A stretch of DNA of 64,000 nucleotides from Nonomuraea polychroma (GTDB taxonomy: Bacteria > Actinomycetota > Actinomycetes > Streptosporangiales > Streptosporangiaceae), in assembly GCF_004011505.1 (NCBI RefSeq), contig NZ_SAUN01000001.1, forward strand, positions 4,216,001 to 4,280,000, given 5' to 3'. Below are positions 43,944 through 53,880 of the stretch, one piece after another. How positions within the stretch are numbered: the stretch's first letter is position 1; every line of letters begins with the position of its first letter. The notes under the pieces were generated by a model. It saw nothing but the letters and a program-made list of their open reading frames with translations, was not told the origin of the DNA and did not search any database. Position numbers and translations under genes: made by a program.

Positions 43944-45566
43944 TCACAGGTGGAGACGCGGCCAGGACGCCGTGTCGCGCAGCAGCTGCCGGTCGTGGGT
44001 GGCCAGCACCACCGCGGCGCCCGTGACGGCCAGCGCCTGCGTCAGCTCCTCCACCAGGGCCATCGACAGGTGGTTGGTCGGCTCGTCGAGCAGTAAGACG
44101 TGCGGGCGCGCGGCCAGCAGGACCGCCAGGTCGAGCCGCCGCCGCTGCCCGATCGACAGATCGGCGACCGGCCGGTGTGCGGCTTCGGAAGGCAGCAGGC
44201 CCAGCTGGCCGAGCCCGATCGTGCCGGCCTCGGCGAGCTTGCCGGAACTGACGAGCCGGCCCACGACGGTGTCGTAGACCTCGAAGGCCCGCTGCCGCAG
44301 CGGCCGGGGTGACACCTGCGCGAGCAGCCCGACGCGTACCCCGCGCTTCCTCTGCACGGTGCCCGACTCCGGTGCCAGGGTGCCCGCGAGCACGGACAGC
44401 AGGCTGGATTTACCGGTGCCGTTGGCGCCGGTCACCACCAGGCGGTCGCCCGACCGCAGAAGCACCGACTGCGGGGCGCGGAGCCTGCCGCGAACCGTCA
44501 CCCCGTCAGCCCTCAGCAGCGTGACGCCCTGTGGCGCGTCCAACTGCGGCATCTGGAAGCGCAGCGGCGGCCTGGGCACATCGAGGACGTGCGCCTCCAG
44601 CTCCTCCTGCCGCCGGTGCACCGCCCGTACCAGCGCCGGCGCCCGGGTCGCGCGGGTGTGTTTGCCGGTCCCTTTCTCCGGCCGCCACCCGGTCGAGAGC
44701 CGGTTCTGGGCGGCGGACAGATCGTGAGCTAGGCGCTGCCGCTCCAGTTGCTGGTCGCGGTAGGCGACCTCCCAGCGTTCGCGTTCGGCGCGCCGGCCCT
44801 CGTGGTAGCCCATGTACCCGCCGCCGTAGGTACGGGGGCGCCCGTCGCTGGTCGGATCCAGGTCGAGCACCGCGGTGACCACGTCGGACAGCAGCGCGCG
44901 ATCGTGGCTGACCAGCACCACCCCGCCCGGGTGATCGCGCAGCCTGGCAGTCAGGTGGTCGAGGCCGTCGGCGTCCAGATGGTTGGTGGGCTCGTCCAGC
45001 AGCAGCAGGTCATGCCCGGCACCCAGAAGGCAGGCCAGGCGGATCCGGTACCGCTGACCGACTGACAGCCCGGCCAGCGGCCGGGCCCGGTCGCTCACCG
45101 CGCCGAGCGCGGCCAGCGAGATGTCGACCCGGCGGTCGGCCTCCCACGCGCCGATGGACTCCGCGACCGCCAGCGCGTCGCCATAGGCCTGCTCAGCGCC
45201 GGGACGTTCCTCGGCGAGCGCGAGGGTTGCCGACTCGAACGCGCGCAGCACGCTGCGTACCTGGGCGAGCTCGTGGTCGATCAGGCCGCCGACCGTGCGA
45301 TCGTCCCCGATCGGCATCTCCTGGTCGGCGACGGCGAGCGTGCCCACTCGGTGCACGGTGCCCGCGTCGGGGGTCAGGGTGCCCGCGAGCACCTGCAGCA
45401 GCGTGGTCTTGCCGCGGCCGTTCTCGCCGACCACCCCCAGCCGGGCGCCGGCAGAGACGGTCAGGTCCACGCCGGTCAGGACCGGCCGGCCGCCGCGAGA
45501 CACGTACAGGTCAGTGGCATTGAGATGGGCCCGCGCACGGGCCGGTAGAGCAATGACGGTGGACAT
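43944..45566 (-). CDS. ABC-F family ATPase (antibiotic-resistance or translation factor type)
   Basis: 540 aa with two nucleotide-binding domains and no membrane helices. NBD1: Walker A GENGRGKTTL, signature LSVGQRYRIRL, Walker B LLLLDEPTNHLD. NBD2: GANGTGKSSL, LSIGQRRRLDL, LLLDEPTNHL. The linker between them (~residues 235-330) is charged and helical, as in ABC-F proteins that enter the ribosomal E site and protect it from macrolides, lincosamides or pleuromutilins. The variant GQRxR signature (rather than GGQ) is common in actinomycete producers' resistance proteins. A leader with a short frame and nested hairpins precedes it. Confidence 0.92.
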   Translation of the reverse strand: MSTVIALPARARAHLNATDLYVSRGGRPVLTGVDLTVSAGARLGVVGENGRGKTTLLQVLAGTLTPDAGTVHRVGTLAVADQEMPIGDDRTVGGLIDHELAQVRSVLRAFESATLALAEERPGAEQAYGDALAVAESIGAWEADRRVDISLAALGAVSDRARPLAGLSVGQRYRIRLACLLGAGHDLLLLDEPTNHLDADGLDHLTARLRDHPGGVVLVSHDRALLSDVVTAVLDLDPTSDGRPRTYGGGYMGYHEGRRAERERWEVAYRDQQLERQRLAHDLSAAQNRLSTGWRPEKGTGKHTRATRAPALVRAVHRRQEELEAHVLDVPRPPLRFQMPQLDAPQGVTLLRADGVTVRGRLRAPQSVLLRSGDRLVVTGANGTGKSSLLSVLAGTLAPESGTVQRKRGVRVGLLAQVSPRPLRQRAFEVYDTVVGRLVSSGKLAEAGTIGLGQLGLLPSEAAHRPVADLSIGQRRRLDLAVLLAARPHVLLLDEPTNHLSMALVEELTQALAVTGAAVVLATHDRQLLRDTASWPRLHL

Positions 45567-45642
45567 GACTTCCTCCGAAGGCAGGCTCCGGCACGCCTCT
45601 GCGCGGCACGACAGCGCGGAGACGGGAACCTGAAAGGTGAGA

Positions 45643-45720
45643 GACGACGGCAGACGCGCTCAGCGGCCACCAGAGAAGGGCGGCTGAGCCGGGTCGTCCT
45701 CAGAGGAAGTACAAATGCAC
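45643..45720 (-). promoter_or_regulatory. Candidate leader peptide and attenuator for the ABC-F gene
   Basis: On the minus strand a TACCGT -10-like hexamer is followed six bases later by a GTG (45720) that opens a six-codon frame, VHLYFL, ending TGA at 45700. Directly after come nested inverted repeats: GACGAC/GTCGTC (45693-45698 with 45643-45648) and GCTCAGC/GCTGAGC (45683-45689 with 45658-45664). The main gene starts about 80 bases further on. Ribosome stalling on a leaderless leader peptide could open the hairpin, as in other ABC-F and erm genes. No T-run is present. Confidence 0.4.
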
Positions 45721-45823
45721 GTGCCCACGGTATCGGATGTTGCTCCATGCACTGAGACCTTGCGTGGAGACGGCCGTGGGGTGTCAGCCGTGGCGGGCGG
45801 CAAGGACATCCGGCCTTGCTTGA

Positions 45824-46600
45824 TCAGGAAGGTTGGCAGGCAGGGCACCAGACCGTCGTACGACCGGTCATACGACGGCGGGACAGAGGCGTGCCACAGC
45901 GCGGGCAGGGGCCATCAGGCTCATCGCGGGCTCCGGTGAGCCAGGTGTCACGTGAGGGCACACATCCGGCCTTGATGGACTCTCGCAGGACCCGCCGCAT
46001 CGCCCCGTACAGCGCCGAGCGTTCGGTTTCGTCCAGGTCTGCCACGGCACGCTGAGGATTGATACGGGCATGCCAGCAGATCTCGTCGGCGAGCAGGTTG
46101 CCCAGGCCGGCGAGGAATGTCTGGTCGGTCAGCACCGACTTGAGCCGTCCCCGGCGGCCCGACAGCAGCTCGTCGAAGCGCTCGCGTGCCACCTCGCGCG
46201 CGTCCGGGCCGAGATCGCCGAGCATCCGCTCGGCCTGCGTCTCATCGGCGGCAAGGCGGATGCCCTGGAGTTTCCGCATGTCGCGGAAGCGCAGCTCACC
46301 GTCGTCGAACCGCCACACGACACGGTCATGCCGGTGCCATGGTGCGTCAAGGGCATGCCAGGACAGTGAGCCGGTCATGCCGAAGTGCAGCATCAGCACC
46401 GGCCCGCCGGCGGGCGCGATCAGCCACTTGCCGTGCCGCCACGGCCGCTCGAACCGGTGTCCTCGCAGCGCATCGGTCAGTTGCCGCGCGCCGATGCCAC
46501 GAAGAACCCCAGGGTCGCGCACGCGCACGGCCCTGATCGGCTCGCCGGTGTGCTCCGACAACACCCGGCGGAAGCCCTCCACATCAGGGAGTTCCGGCAC
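45824..46600 (-). CDS. Fpg/Nei-family DNA glycosylase (AP lyase)
   Basis: 258 aa. From the GTG at 46600 the mature N-terminus is PELPDVEGFRRVLSEH, whose Pro is the catalytic amine and Glu the second catalytic residue. The H2TH region is LLSGRRGRLKSVLTDQTFLA then GLGNLLADEICWHARINPQR, and the C-terminal zinc finger has CPRCGTPLSRRRMTGRTT and WCPACQ. It excises oxidised bases such as 8-oxoguanine or oxidised pyrimidines. A longer frame exists but would bury the catalytic Pro, so GTG 46600 is firm. A second, broken copy of its zinc-finger end lies at 53881-53976. Confidence 0.93.
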   Translation of the reverse strand: MPELPDVEGFRRVLSEHTGEPIRAVRVRDPGVLRGIGARQLTDALRGHRFERPWRHGKWLIAPAGGPVLMLHFGMTGSLSWHALDAPWHRHDRVVWRFDDGELRFRDMRKLQGIRLAADETQAERMLGDLGPDAREVARERFDELLSGRRGRLKSVLTDQTFLAGLGNLLADEICWHARINPQRAVADLDETERSALYGAMRRVLRESIKAGCVPSRDTWLTGARDEPDGPCPRCGTPLSRRRMTGRTTVWCPACQPS

Positions 46601-46918
46601 GAGGAATGTCCTGCCCACCCAGCCCTGCCCCATCCCTGAGCAGCGCTTTCAGGTCGGCAAAGGGTGAAGCAGGTCCGGTGCCTCAGGTGGTGTATGTGGG
46701 AGCGCCGACCACGGAGGCCTCGCCTTCGCCACTCTTCGCACCGGTCAACATTTGCGAGCAAATACCGGTCATTGTGGGTCTTTCACTGACGGAGTATACG
46801 AGGGGTGATCTTTGGGAGAACGATGAGTTCGCCCACTTACCGGTGACGATCTACGTTCTTATGCTGACGCCGCGCAGCATGATCGCGCATCCCCCCGAGT
46901 ACGTGATCGGAGATCAGA
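46601..46918. other. Divergent promoter region before the YD-repeat giant
   Basis: About 320 bases, AT-richer than average between 46745 and 46870. TTTGCGAGCAAA (46751-46762) is a perfect palindrome with a GA centre and is flanked by ACCGGT on both sides (46740-46745 and 46764-46769). It may be an operator for either divergent gene. No gene seen. Confidence 0.35.
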
Positions 46919-49900
46919 GTGGCGTTAGGTCGTACCCCCGTGGGCCGCTTCCAACCGGCCCTCCGGCGGATCGCGGCAGTCCTGTCAGTGGTCATGGTGG
47001 CCACCATCGTGGACAGCTGGCAGGCACACGCGCAACCCGCTCCCACCCCCCAACACACCCCGCAACCGACCGCCGCGACACCGAATCCCCCGGCCGCGCG
47101 CAGCGCAGCGGACGAGGCTTCGGCCAGGCTGACGGCGCGGCTCACCAAGCAGCGCGTCGAGATCGAGGCAGCGCGTACGGAGACGTCGTCGACCTACGCG
47201 AACCCTGACGGCAGCCTCACCGTGGAAACGTTTACCGGTCCGATCAGATACCGCGACGGCAACACCTGGAAGCCGGTCGACATCTCCCTGACGGCCATGA
47301 CGGACGGCACGGTCGCCGCCCGGTCCCACCGCCGTGGCCTGCGGATCGGCGGCGCCGGCACAGCGCGCGGCTCCCGTACCCACACCGATCTGATCACCCT
47401 TGGCACGGGCGAGGAGCACATCTCGCTGCAGTGGCCTGGCCGGCTCCCGCAGCCCCAGGTGGCCGGGGAGACCGTCACCTATCCGGCCGTGCTGCCCGGT
47501 GCCGACCTGGTGGTCACCGCGACCCGCACGGGAGCCGAGCAGTTCCTCGTGCTCAAGGATCGCCCCACGGCCCCCCTGTCCTACCGCCTCAGACTCCAGG
47601 CGCCGGGACTCGAAGCCCGGCGGACCGACGAGGGAGGCATCGAGCTCGTCGACAAGAAGAACAAGACCGTGGCCACCGTGCCCGCCCCCACGATGTGGGA
47701 CGCGCAGACGCACCCGCAGTCAGGGGAGCACACGCGCCGCGGCAAGGTGGACATGAAAATCGACGGCAAGGACCTCGTCGTCACCCCCGACGCCGCCTTC
47801 CTCGCCGACCCCGCCACCACCTACCCCGTGACGGTCGACCCGGCGGTCAACCTCGGCCAGGCCTTCGACACCTTCGTGCAGGAGGGCTACGGCACCGACC
47901 AGTCCGGCGCCACCGAGCTCAAGATCGGCAACAACGGCAGCGGACAGCGGGCCCGCTCCTTCATCACCTGGAAGACCCCCGGCATCGCCGGCAAGAAGAT
48001 CCTGTCGGCCACGCTGAACCTGTGGAACTTCCACTCCTGGTCGTGCAACGCCAGGACCTGGGAGGTCTGGTCGGCCAACCGGGCTTCGACCTCTTCCAGG
48101 TGGCCGGGCCCGGCCCTGAGCACCCGCTACGCCACCTCGACCCAGACCAAGGGGTACGGATCCGGCTGCGCCGACGGCTGGGTGAGCGCGAACATCACCT
48201 CCCTCGCGCAGTACTGGGCGGACAACGGCTGGCCGGAGTCGGGCATGGGGCTGAAGGCCGCCGACGAGTCCGACCCGTACGGCTGGAAGAGGTTCAACTC
48301 CGGCAACGCCGCCTCGAACGTGCCGTACATCGCGGTGACCTACAACTCCTACCCGTCCACCCCGGTGTCCACCTGGACGTCGCCGAACAGCAACTACACC
48401 GTCGGCACCACCACGACGCACTGGGTGAACACCACGACCCCGCAGCTCCGCGCGCACGTGGGCGACCCCGACGGCGGCAACGTGCGCGGCCTGTTCGACG
48501 TGTACGACGGAAGCACACTGCTGATCGACAACGTCTACGGAGCGTACGTCGCCAGCGGCGGCTTCTCCTCGACGGCGAACCTGGCGGCGGGCAAGCTGGC
48601 CGACGGCAAGACCTACACGGTCAGGGCCTGGGGTAACGACGGCTCCCTGACCTCCAAGGCCTACCAGAGCTACACCTTCGTCGTCGACACCACCAAACCC
48701 GCCGCTCCAGCCGTCGCGAGCACCTCGCACCCGGCCGACGGCGGCTGGTACGCCGACGCGGGCAAGGCCGCCACGTTCACCGTCACGCCCGCCGGCCCGG
48801 ACACCGGCTGGATCGCCTACAAGCTGGACGACGGAGCCGTCACCACGGTGGCCACCACCGGCGCGGCCACGACGGTGACCGTCACCCCGGCCACGCCGGG
48901 CCCGCACACCTTGGCCGCCTACACCATCGACAAGGCAGGCAACGTCTCTCCCACCACGAGCCACGAGTTCAACGTGGGCGCGGGCACGCTCTCCTCGCCG
49001 GCCGACGGAGAGCGCACCGCCCGGCGCGCGGAGCTGGGCGCGACCGGACGCGGCGAGTTCGACCGGGTGAGGTTCCAGTGGCGCAGGGCCGAGACCGACG
49101 CCTGGGCCGACATCCCCACGGCCAACGTCGTCGGGGCGAACGGCCAGCCCATCGCCTCCTGGCCGGTGACCGCGACGGTCTCCGGCGGTTCCGCTCGCGT
49201 GTCCGGCCTCACCTGGAACGTCGTCGACCAGCTCGGCGGCGACGCCGCCGTACAGGTGCGCGCGGTGTTCACCAATGCCTCCGGCGGCTCGGCCACGACT
49301 CCCGCGGAGGACCTGGTCGCCGACCGGCAGGCCTCCGGCGCCGCGACCGAGCAGGCCGGCCCCGGCACGGTGAACCTGCTGACCGGCGACTTCCGCCTGG
49401 AAGCCACGGAGGCCTCGTTGTTCGGCCTGTCGATCTCCAGGACCGCGTCCTCACGCGATCCGAAACTCGGCTCGCGCGTCACCGGCCAGACCTCGCCGTT
49501 CGGCCCCGAGTGGTCGGCGGGCGGCGTCTCGGAGGTGGCCGAGTCCGAGTACGCCTCGCTACGGGAGACCTCGGCCAGCTCCGTCGAGCTGACCTTGGTG
49601 GACGGCACGCCCATCCAGTTCACCAAGACGAGCTCCGGCTGGAAGCCGGAGGAGGGCGCCGAGGAGCTGACCCTGACGGGCGCCTACACGCTCAAGGACG
49701 CCGACGGCGTCGTCACCACTTTCAGCAAGCCGTCAGGCGCCACCGTGCACCTGCCGGCGAGCACGACTCCGCCGGGCGACAACAACGTCACCCGGTACGT
49801 CTACGAGACCGTGTCAGGCGCCACCCGGCTCAAGGCGATCATCGCCCCGACCTCCGCGGTGGCCGACCTCGGCACTGACTGCGCGCTGCCGGCTCCCAAG

Positions 49901-52900
49901 CCCGGCTGCCGGGTGCTGGAGCTGGTCTACGCCACCGCCACGGCCGGGGGCGACTACGCGGGCCGCGTCAGCAAGATCCTGTTCCACGACTCCCAGACGC
50001 CGGTGGCCGTCGCGCAGTACGCCTACGACACCTCCGGACGCCTGATCGAGGCGTGGGACCCCAGGATCTCGCCGCCGCTCAAGACGGTCTACGGCTACGA
50101 CGCCGCCGGCCGCGTCACATCGCTCACCCCGCCGGGCGAGAAGCCCTGGACGTTCGTGTACGGCAAGGCGGGCGACCCGTCCGACCCCAACGACGGGCGC
50201 CTGCTCGCGGTCTCCCGGCCGGCGCTGACGCCGGGCACGATCGACCAGGTCCAGGGCGAGTCCCGCACCTCGATCGTCTACGACGTCCCTCTGGACAAGG
50301 CCTCGGGCGGCCCCGCCGACCTTCGCCCGCAGCACACCGCCACCTGGGGGCAGAGCGACAACCCGACCGACGCCACCGCCGTGTTCCCCGCCGACCAGGT
50401 GCCGGCCTCGCACACCGGGGCACAGTCGTCGTGGACGCGGGCGTCGGTGACCTACCTCGACGCCAGCGGGCGCGAGGTGAACGAGCTGAGCCCGGGCGGT
50501 CACCTGTCGACGACCGAACACGACAAGTTCGGCAACACCGTGCGATCCCTCACCGCGGGCAACCGCGAGCTGGCGCTCGGCGCCTCGGCGCGGCTGGCCG
50601 AACTCGGCATCTCCGGGCTCGGCACGGCGGAGCGCGCCGAGCTGCTGTCGACGCGATCGCTCTTCAGCGAGGACGGGCAGCGCGAGCTGGAGGAGTACGG
50701 TCCGCTCCACCTCGTGACCGTGCAGGGCACGGTGGTGGCCGCCAGGTCGCACACCGTCAACACCTACGACGAGGGCAGACCCGCGGACGCTCCCACCAAG
50801 GACCTGGTCACCAAGGTCGCCGTAGGCGCCAAGGTGCTGGGCAAGGAGAGCGAACCGGACGCCGACGTCAGGGTCACCACGACCGAGTACGACTGGCAAC
50901 TCGGCAAGGCGACCAAGACGGTCAAGGACGCGGGCGGCCTGGCCCTCGCCACCACCACCGCCTACGACGCCGAAGGCCGGCCGATCCGGTCCACGCTGCC
51001 GAAGTCGAACGACGCGGCCACCCTCGTCACCACCTACTACACCGCCTCCGGCGCGGCGCCATGCGGCGGCAAGCCGGAATGGGCCGGGCTGGTCTGCCGT
51101 ACGGCACCCGCGGGCGCCATCGTCGGCGGCGGGTCCAACCCGACCGAGATGCCGGTCAAGGCGACCACCTACAACCGGTTCGGCGACCCCGCCACGGTGG
51201 CCGAGACGGCCAACGGCGTGACCCGCACCACTCACGTCACCTACGACGCGGGCGGCCGGCCGCTCACCAGCTGGATCTCCGGGGGGCTGGGCCAGGCGCT
51301 GCCCGCCTCCAACGTCTACTACTCACCCGACACCGGCAAGGTCCTGGAGAAACAGCGGATCGACGCCGCCGGCACGGTCATCGAACGTCTCGTGACCGCC
51401 TACGACCGGCTGGGCCGTACGATCTCCTACACCGACGCCGACGGCGGGGTCACCACCACCGCCTACGACCTGCTCGACCGGCGGGTCAAGGTGACCGACA
51501 CCGCTCCTTCCACGACGACGTACACCTACGACCACGCGAAGGAACCGCGCGGCCTGCCGGTCTCGCTGACCGACTCGGTGGCGGGCACGTTCACGGCGAG
51601 CTACGACGCCGACGGCGAACTGGCCGGCGGCGGCTTCCCCGGCGGGGTGCACCTGGCGGTCGTGGAGGACGAGATCGGTGCGGACGTCGGCCGCGTCTTC
51701 ACCAAGGACGGCGTCGAGGGGCCGATCCTGGACGAACGGGTGCTGGAGTCGGTGCACGGGCAGTGGATCACCCACGCGCGCAGCGATTCCGGGGCCGACC
51801 GTGAGTACGGCTACGACAAGGCCGGGCGCCTGACCTCGGTCAAGGAGTCCGTCGGCGATCGCTGCACGCTGCGCAGGTATTCCGTCGACGACAACTCCAA
51901 CCGGACCCGCCTCGCCGTGCAGGCGGCGGACCTGTCGTGCCCCGCCGCGGACGACGCAGCGGCCACGATCACGTCCTACGTCTACGACTCGGGCGACCGG
52001 CTGGTGGGCGACGGCATCGCGTACGACGCGCTGGGCCGCACCACGTCGCTGCCCGGCGGCCGGGTGCTCGAGTACCACGTCAACGACCTGGTCCACCGGC
52101 AGAAGGTCGGCTCCAGCACGATGACGTGGGCACTGGACGCGGCCGACCGCATCCGGTCCTTCACCACCGACACGGGGTCGGGACCCGCCACTACGGTGAA
52201 CCACTACGGCTCGGACAGTGACTCTCCCGACTGGGTGAAGGAAGCCACCGGTGAGATCACCAGGAACGTGTCGGGCCTCGATGGCGACCTGGCGGCCGTC
52301 ACCTCCGCGTCGGGGGCGGTTCGCTTGCAGCTCACGACGCTCCACGGGGACGTCGGTACCGAGCTGGAGCTGGGCACCGGCGTGGCGACCGTCGTGGACG
52401 CCGACGAGTACGGCGTCTCGAGGTCGTCCGCCCGCCGCTACGGCTGGCTCGGTGGCAAGCAGCGGTCAGCCGAGACACTCGACGGCGTCATGCTGATGGG
52501 CGTGCGGCTGTACGACCCGGCCCTGGGTCGCTTCCTGCAGCTCGACCCGGTGGAGGGAGGCAGCGCCAACGCCTACGAGTACTGCATGGCCGATCCGGTC
52601 AACTGCACCGACCTCGACGGCAAGTGGGCGTTCCTGGTTCGCCTCGGCGTCCAGGCCTGCATCCGCTGGTGCGCGCGGGGAGGCAGGGCCGCCTGGGGCG
52701 CCGCGCGGAAGTACGGGCCGAAGGCCTGGCGCTGGGGCAGCCGGTGGGGCCGCCGGGCCTACCGGGGCGCCTACCGGGTCGCACACTACGGCCGGGTCTG
52801 GACCAGCCGCGGCGGCTACATCGGCGGCGCTTCGGGTCTCGGCTACTGCGGGTACCGGCGAGCGTGGCGTAGCTGCCCGCGCTACTTCGCCTACGGCGCG

Positions 52901-53008
52901 GGCTGGGGCGCCTTCGGAGGAGCGTCCTATGGCACGTCCTACGGCCTCTACCGGGGAGCCCGTTACGGATACCGCGTCTACAAGAGATGGAGGCGCATTT
53001 TCCGCTGA
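46919..53008 (+). CDS. Giant secreted RHS/YD-repeat protein with DNRLRE domain and cationic tail
   Basis: 2029 aa, GTG start with GGAGA five bases upstream. A signal peptide (LRRIAAVLSVVMVATIVDSW) is followed by a Pro/Ala-rich linker, a region resembling the DNRLRE family (~300-480: FITWKTPGIAGKKILSATLN), Ig-like/bacterial repeats (~480-700), then YD-repeat beta-cage sequence (~830-1870; YVYDSGDRLVGDGIAYDALG). The RHS core end is seen as RYGWLGGKQRSAETLDGVML, MGVRLYDPALGRFLQLDPVE and NAYEYCMADPVNCTDLDG. The last ~130 residues are variable-type and rich in Arg, Gly and Tyr with four Cys. Such proteins are cell-surface or released polymorphic toxins or adhesins. No matching immunity gene was found next to it. 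Confidence 0.92.
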   Translation: MALGRTPVGRFQPALRRIAAVLSVVMVATIVDSWQAHAQPAPTPQHTPQPTAATPNPPAARSAADEASARLTARLTKQRVEIEAARTETSSTYANPDGSLTVETFTGPIRYRDGNTWKPVDISLTAMTDGTVAARSHRRGLRIGGAGTARGSRTHTDLITLGTGEEHISLQWPGRLPQPQVAGETVTYPAVLPGADLVVTATRTGAEQFLVLKDRPTAPLSYRLRLQAPGLEARRTDEGGIELVDKKNKTVATVPAPTMWDAQTHPQSGEHTRRGKVDMKIDGKDLVVTPDAAFLADPATTYPVTVDPAVNLGQAFDTFVQEGYGTDQSGATELKIGNNGSGQRARSFITWKTPGIAGKKILSATLNLWNFHSWSCNARTWEVWSANRASTSSRWPGPALSTRYATSTQTKGYGSGCADGWVSANITSLAQYWADNGWPESGMGLKAADESDPYGWKRFNSGNAASNVPYIAVTYNSYPSTPVSTWTSPNSNYTVGTTTTHWVNTTTPQLRAHVGDPDGGNVRGLFDVYDGSTLLIDNVYGAYVASGGFSSTANLAAGKLADGKTYTVRAWGNDGSLTSKAYQSYTFVVDTTKPAAPAVASTSHPADGGWYADAGKAATFTVTPAGPDTGWIAYKLDDGAVTTVATTGAATTVTVTPATPGPHTLAAYTIDKAGNVSPTTSHEFNVGAGTLSSPADGERTARRAELGATGRGEFDRVRFQWRRAETDAWADIPTANVVGANGQPIASWPVTATVSGGSARVSGLTWNVVDQLGGDAAVQVRAVFTNASGGSATTPAEDLVADRQASGAATEQAGPGTVNLLTGDFRLEATEASLFGLSISRTASSRDPKLGSRVTGQTSPFGPEWSAGGVSEVAESEYASLRETSASSVELTLVDGTPIQFTKTSSGWKPEEGAEELTLTGAYTLKDADGVVTTFSKPSGATVHLPASTTPPGDNNVTRYVYETVSGATRLKAIIAPTSAVADLGTDCALPAPKPGCRVLELVYATATAGGDYAGRVSKILFHDSQTPVAVAQYAYDTSGRLIEAWDPRISPPLKTVYGYDAAGRVTSLTPPGEKPWTFVYGKAGDPSDPNDGRLLAVSRPALTPGTIDQVQGESRTSIVYDVPLDKASGGPADLRPQHTATWGQSDNPTDATAVFPADQVPASHTGAQSSWTRASVTYLDASGREVNELSPGGHLSTTEHDKFGNTVRSLTAGNRELALGASARLAELGISGLGTAERAELLSTRSLFSEDGQRELEEYGPLHLVTVQGTVVAARSHTVNTYDEGRPADAPTKDLVTKVAVGAKVLGKESEPDADVRVTTTEYDWQLGKATKTVKDAGGLALATTTAYDAEGRPIRSTLPKSNDAATLVTTYYTASGAAPCGGKPEWAGLVCRTAPAGAIVGGGSNPTEMPVKATTYNRFGDPATVAETANGVTRTTHVTYDAGGRPLTSWISGGLGQALPASNVYYSPDTGKVLEKQRIDAAGTVIERLVTAYDRLGRTISYTDADGGVTTTAYDLLDRRVKVTDTAPSTTTYTYDHAKEPRGLPVSLTDSVAGTFTASYDADGELAGGGFPGGVHLAVVEDEIGADVGRVFTKDGVEGPILDERVLESVHGQWITHARSDSGADREYGYDKAGRLTSVKESVGDRCTLRRYSVDDNSNRTRLAVQAADLSCPAADDAAATITSYVYDSGDRLVGDGIAYDALGRTTSLPGGRVLEYHVNDLVHRQKVGSSTMTWALDAADRIRSFTTDTGSGPATTVNHYGSDSDSPDWVKEATGEITRNVSGLDGDLAAVTSASGAVRLQLTTLHGDVGTELELGTGVATVVDADEYGVSRSSARRYGWLGGKQRSAETLDGVMLMGVRLYDPALGRFLQLDPVEGGSANAYEYCMADPVNCTDLDGKWAFLVRLGVQACIRWCARGGRAAWGAARKYGPKAWRWGSRWGRRAYRGAYRVAHYGRVWTSRGGYIGGASGLGYCGYRRAWRSCPRYFAYGAGWGAFGGASYGTSYGLYRGARYGYRVYKRWRRIFR

Positions 53009-53406
53009 CGCCGTGATCAGGTGAACCGGGGCCCGGACCACTCCGGGCCCCGTCCCACTGGCCCAGATCCTCGAGGCGAGCAGGACGACGGTCCGCGAGG
53101 CGGTCGGCGGCTGCTCGCCGTGGGCATCGTCGACATCCTGCGCGGCCTGGTCGAGGGCATGGCGTGCGACGCCATCGAGGCCGGCGACGTGCCGATCGCG
53201 CGCCTGCCGTGCGACCACGGCCTGGGCCTGAGGACCGCGGCGGCACTGCCCGTCCAGCGCTCGGCGCAGGCGTGCTGGCCGCGATCCGAGGTAGTCGACC
53301 ATGGTCCGGGTGGTCTCGACGTCGAGTGCGCGGCGCAGTCCGTGGCGGGCGCGGCTGCTGTAGTCGGCTACCGTGGCGCACGGGGAGTATGGGGCGGGAG
53401 GCCAGA
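53009..53406. other. Intergenic stretch after the giant gene, no clear gene
   Basis: About 400 bases of GC-rich sequence. Open frames exist on both strands but none has a start signal or composition I trust; in particular no acidic immunity-like protein is evident. The GGGAGG near 53394 belongs to the peroxiredoxin start. Confidence 0.45.
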
Positions 53407-53859
53407 ATGAAAAAGGGTGACCTGGTCGAGGACTTCGACCTACCTGACCAGCACGGGGCCAGGCGGAGCCTGTCGGAGTTCCTGGCCACGGGCCCGGTCG
53501 TGCTCTTCTTCTACCCCGGTGCGATGACGAGCGGCTGCACCAAGGAGTCATGTCATTTTCGCGACTTGGGCGCCGAGTTCTCTGGGCTGGGCGCGCAGCG
53601 GATCGGGATCAGCCATGACCATGTGGCCAAACAGCGCACGTTCTCCGACCTGCACGGATTCGACTATCCGCTGTTGTCCGACCCGACCGGGGAGATAGCC
53701 GATCGCTTCGGGGTGCGCAGGCGCCTACCGATCGGGCCGCTGCGGACCAGGCGAATGACCTTCGTGATCGGCACCGACCGCAGGATCCTGGGAGTGATCC
53801 ACAGCGAGACGGACATGAATGCCCACGCTGAGCGGGCACTGGAGATCCTTCGCGAATAA
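53407..53859 (+). CDS. Peroxiredoxin (Bcp/PrxQ type)
   Basis: 150 aa. The AhpC/TSA fold begins GDLVEDFDLPDQHGARRSLS; the peroxidatic motif is FFYPGAMTSGCTKESCHFRD with the resolving Cys five residues after the peroxidatic Cys, the arrangement of alpha-type PrxQ. Later phrases (HGFDYPLLSDPTGEIADRFG and RRMTFVIGTDRRIL) are typical. It reduces hydroperoxides using thioredoxin. The ATG at 53407 has GGGAGG six bases upstream. It ends 21 bases before a broken Fpg fragment on the other strand. Confidence 0.93.
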   Translation: MKKGDLVEDFDLPDQHGARRSLSEFLATGPVVLFFYPGAMTSGCTKESCHFRDLGAEFSGLGAQRIGISHDHVAKQRTFSDLHGFDYPLLSDPTGEIADRFGVRRRLPIGPLRTRRMTFVIGTDRRILGVIHSETDMNAHAERALEILRE

Positions 53860-53880
53860 CCCGGACCGTTGGTGGCGGCC

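Noticed and set aside
53021..53410. 129-codon frame after the RHS giant as possible immunity gene
   Set aside because: No start signal, no globular composition, and overlapping frames on both strands are equally open.
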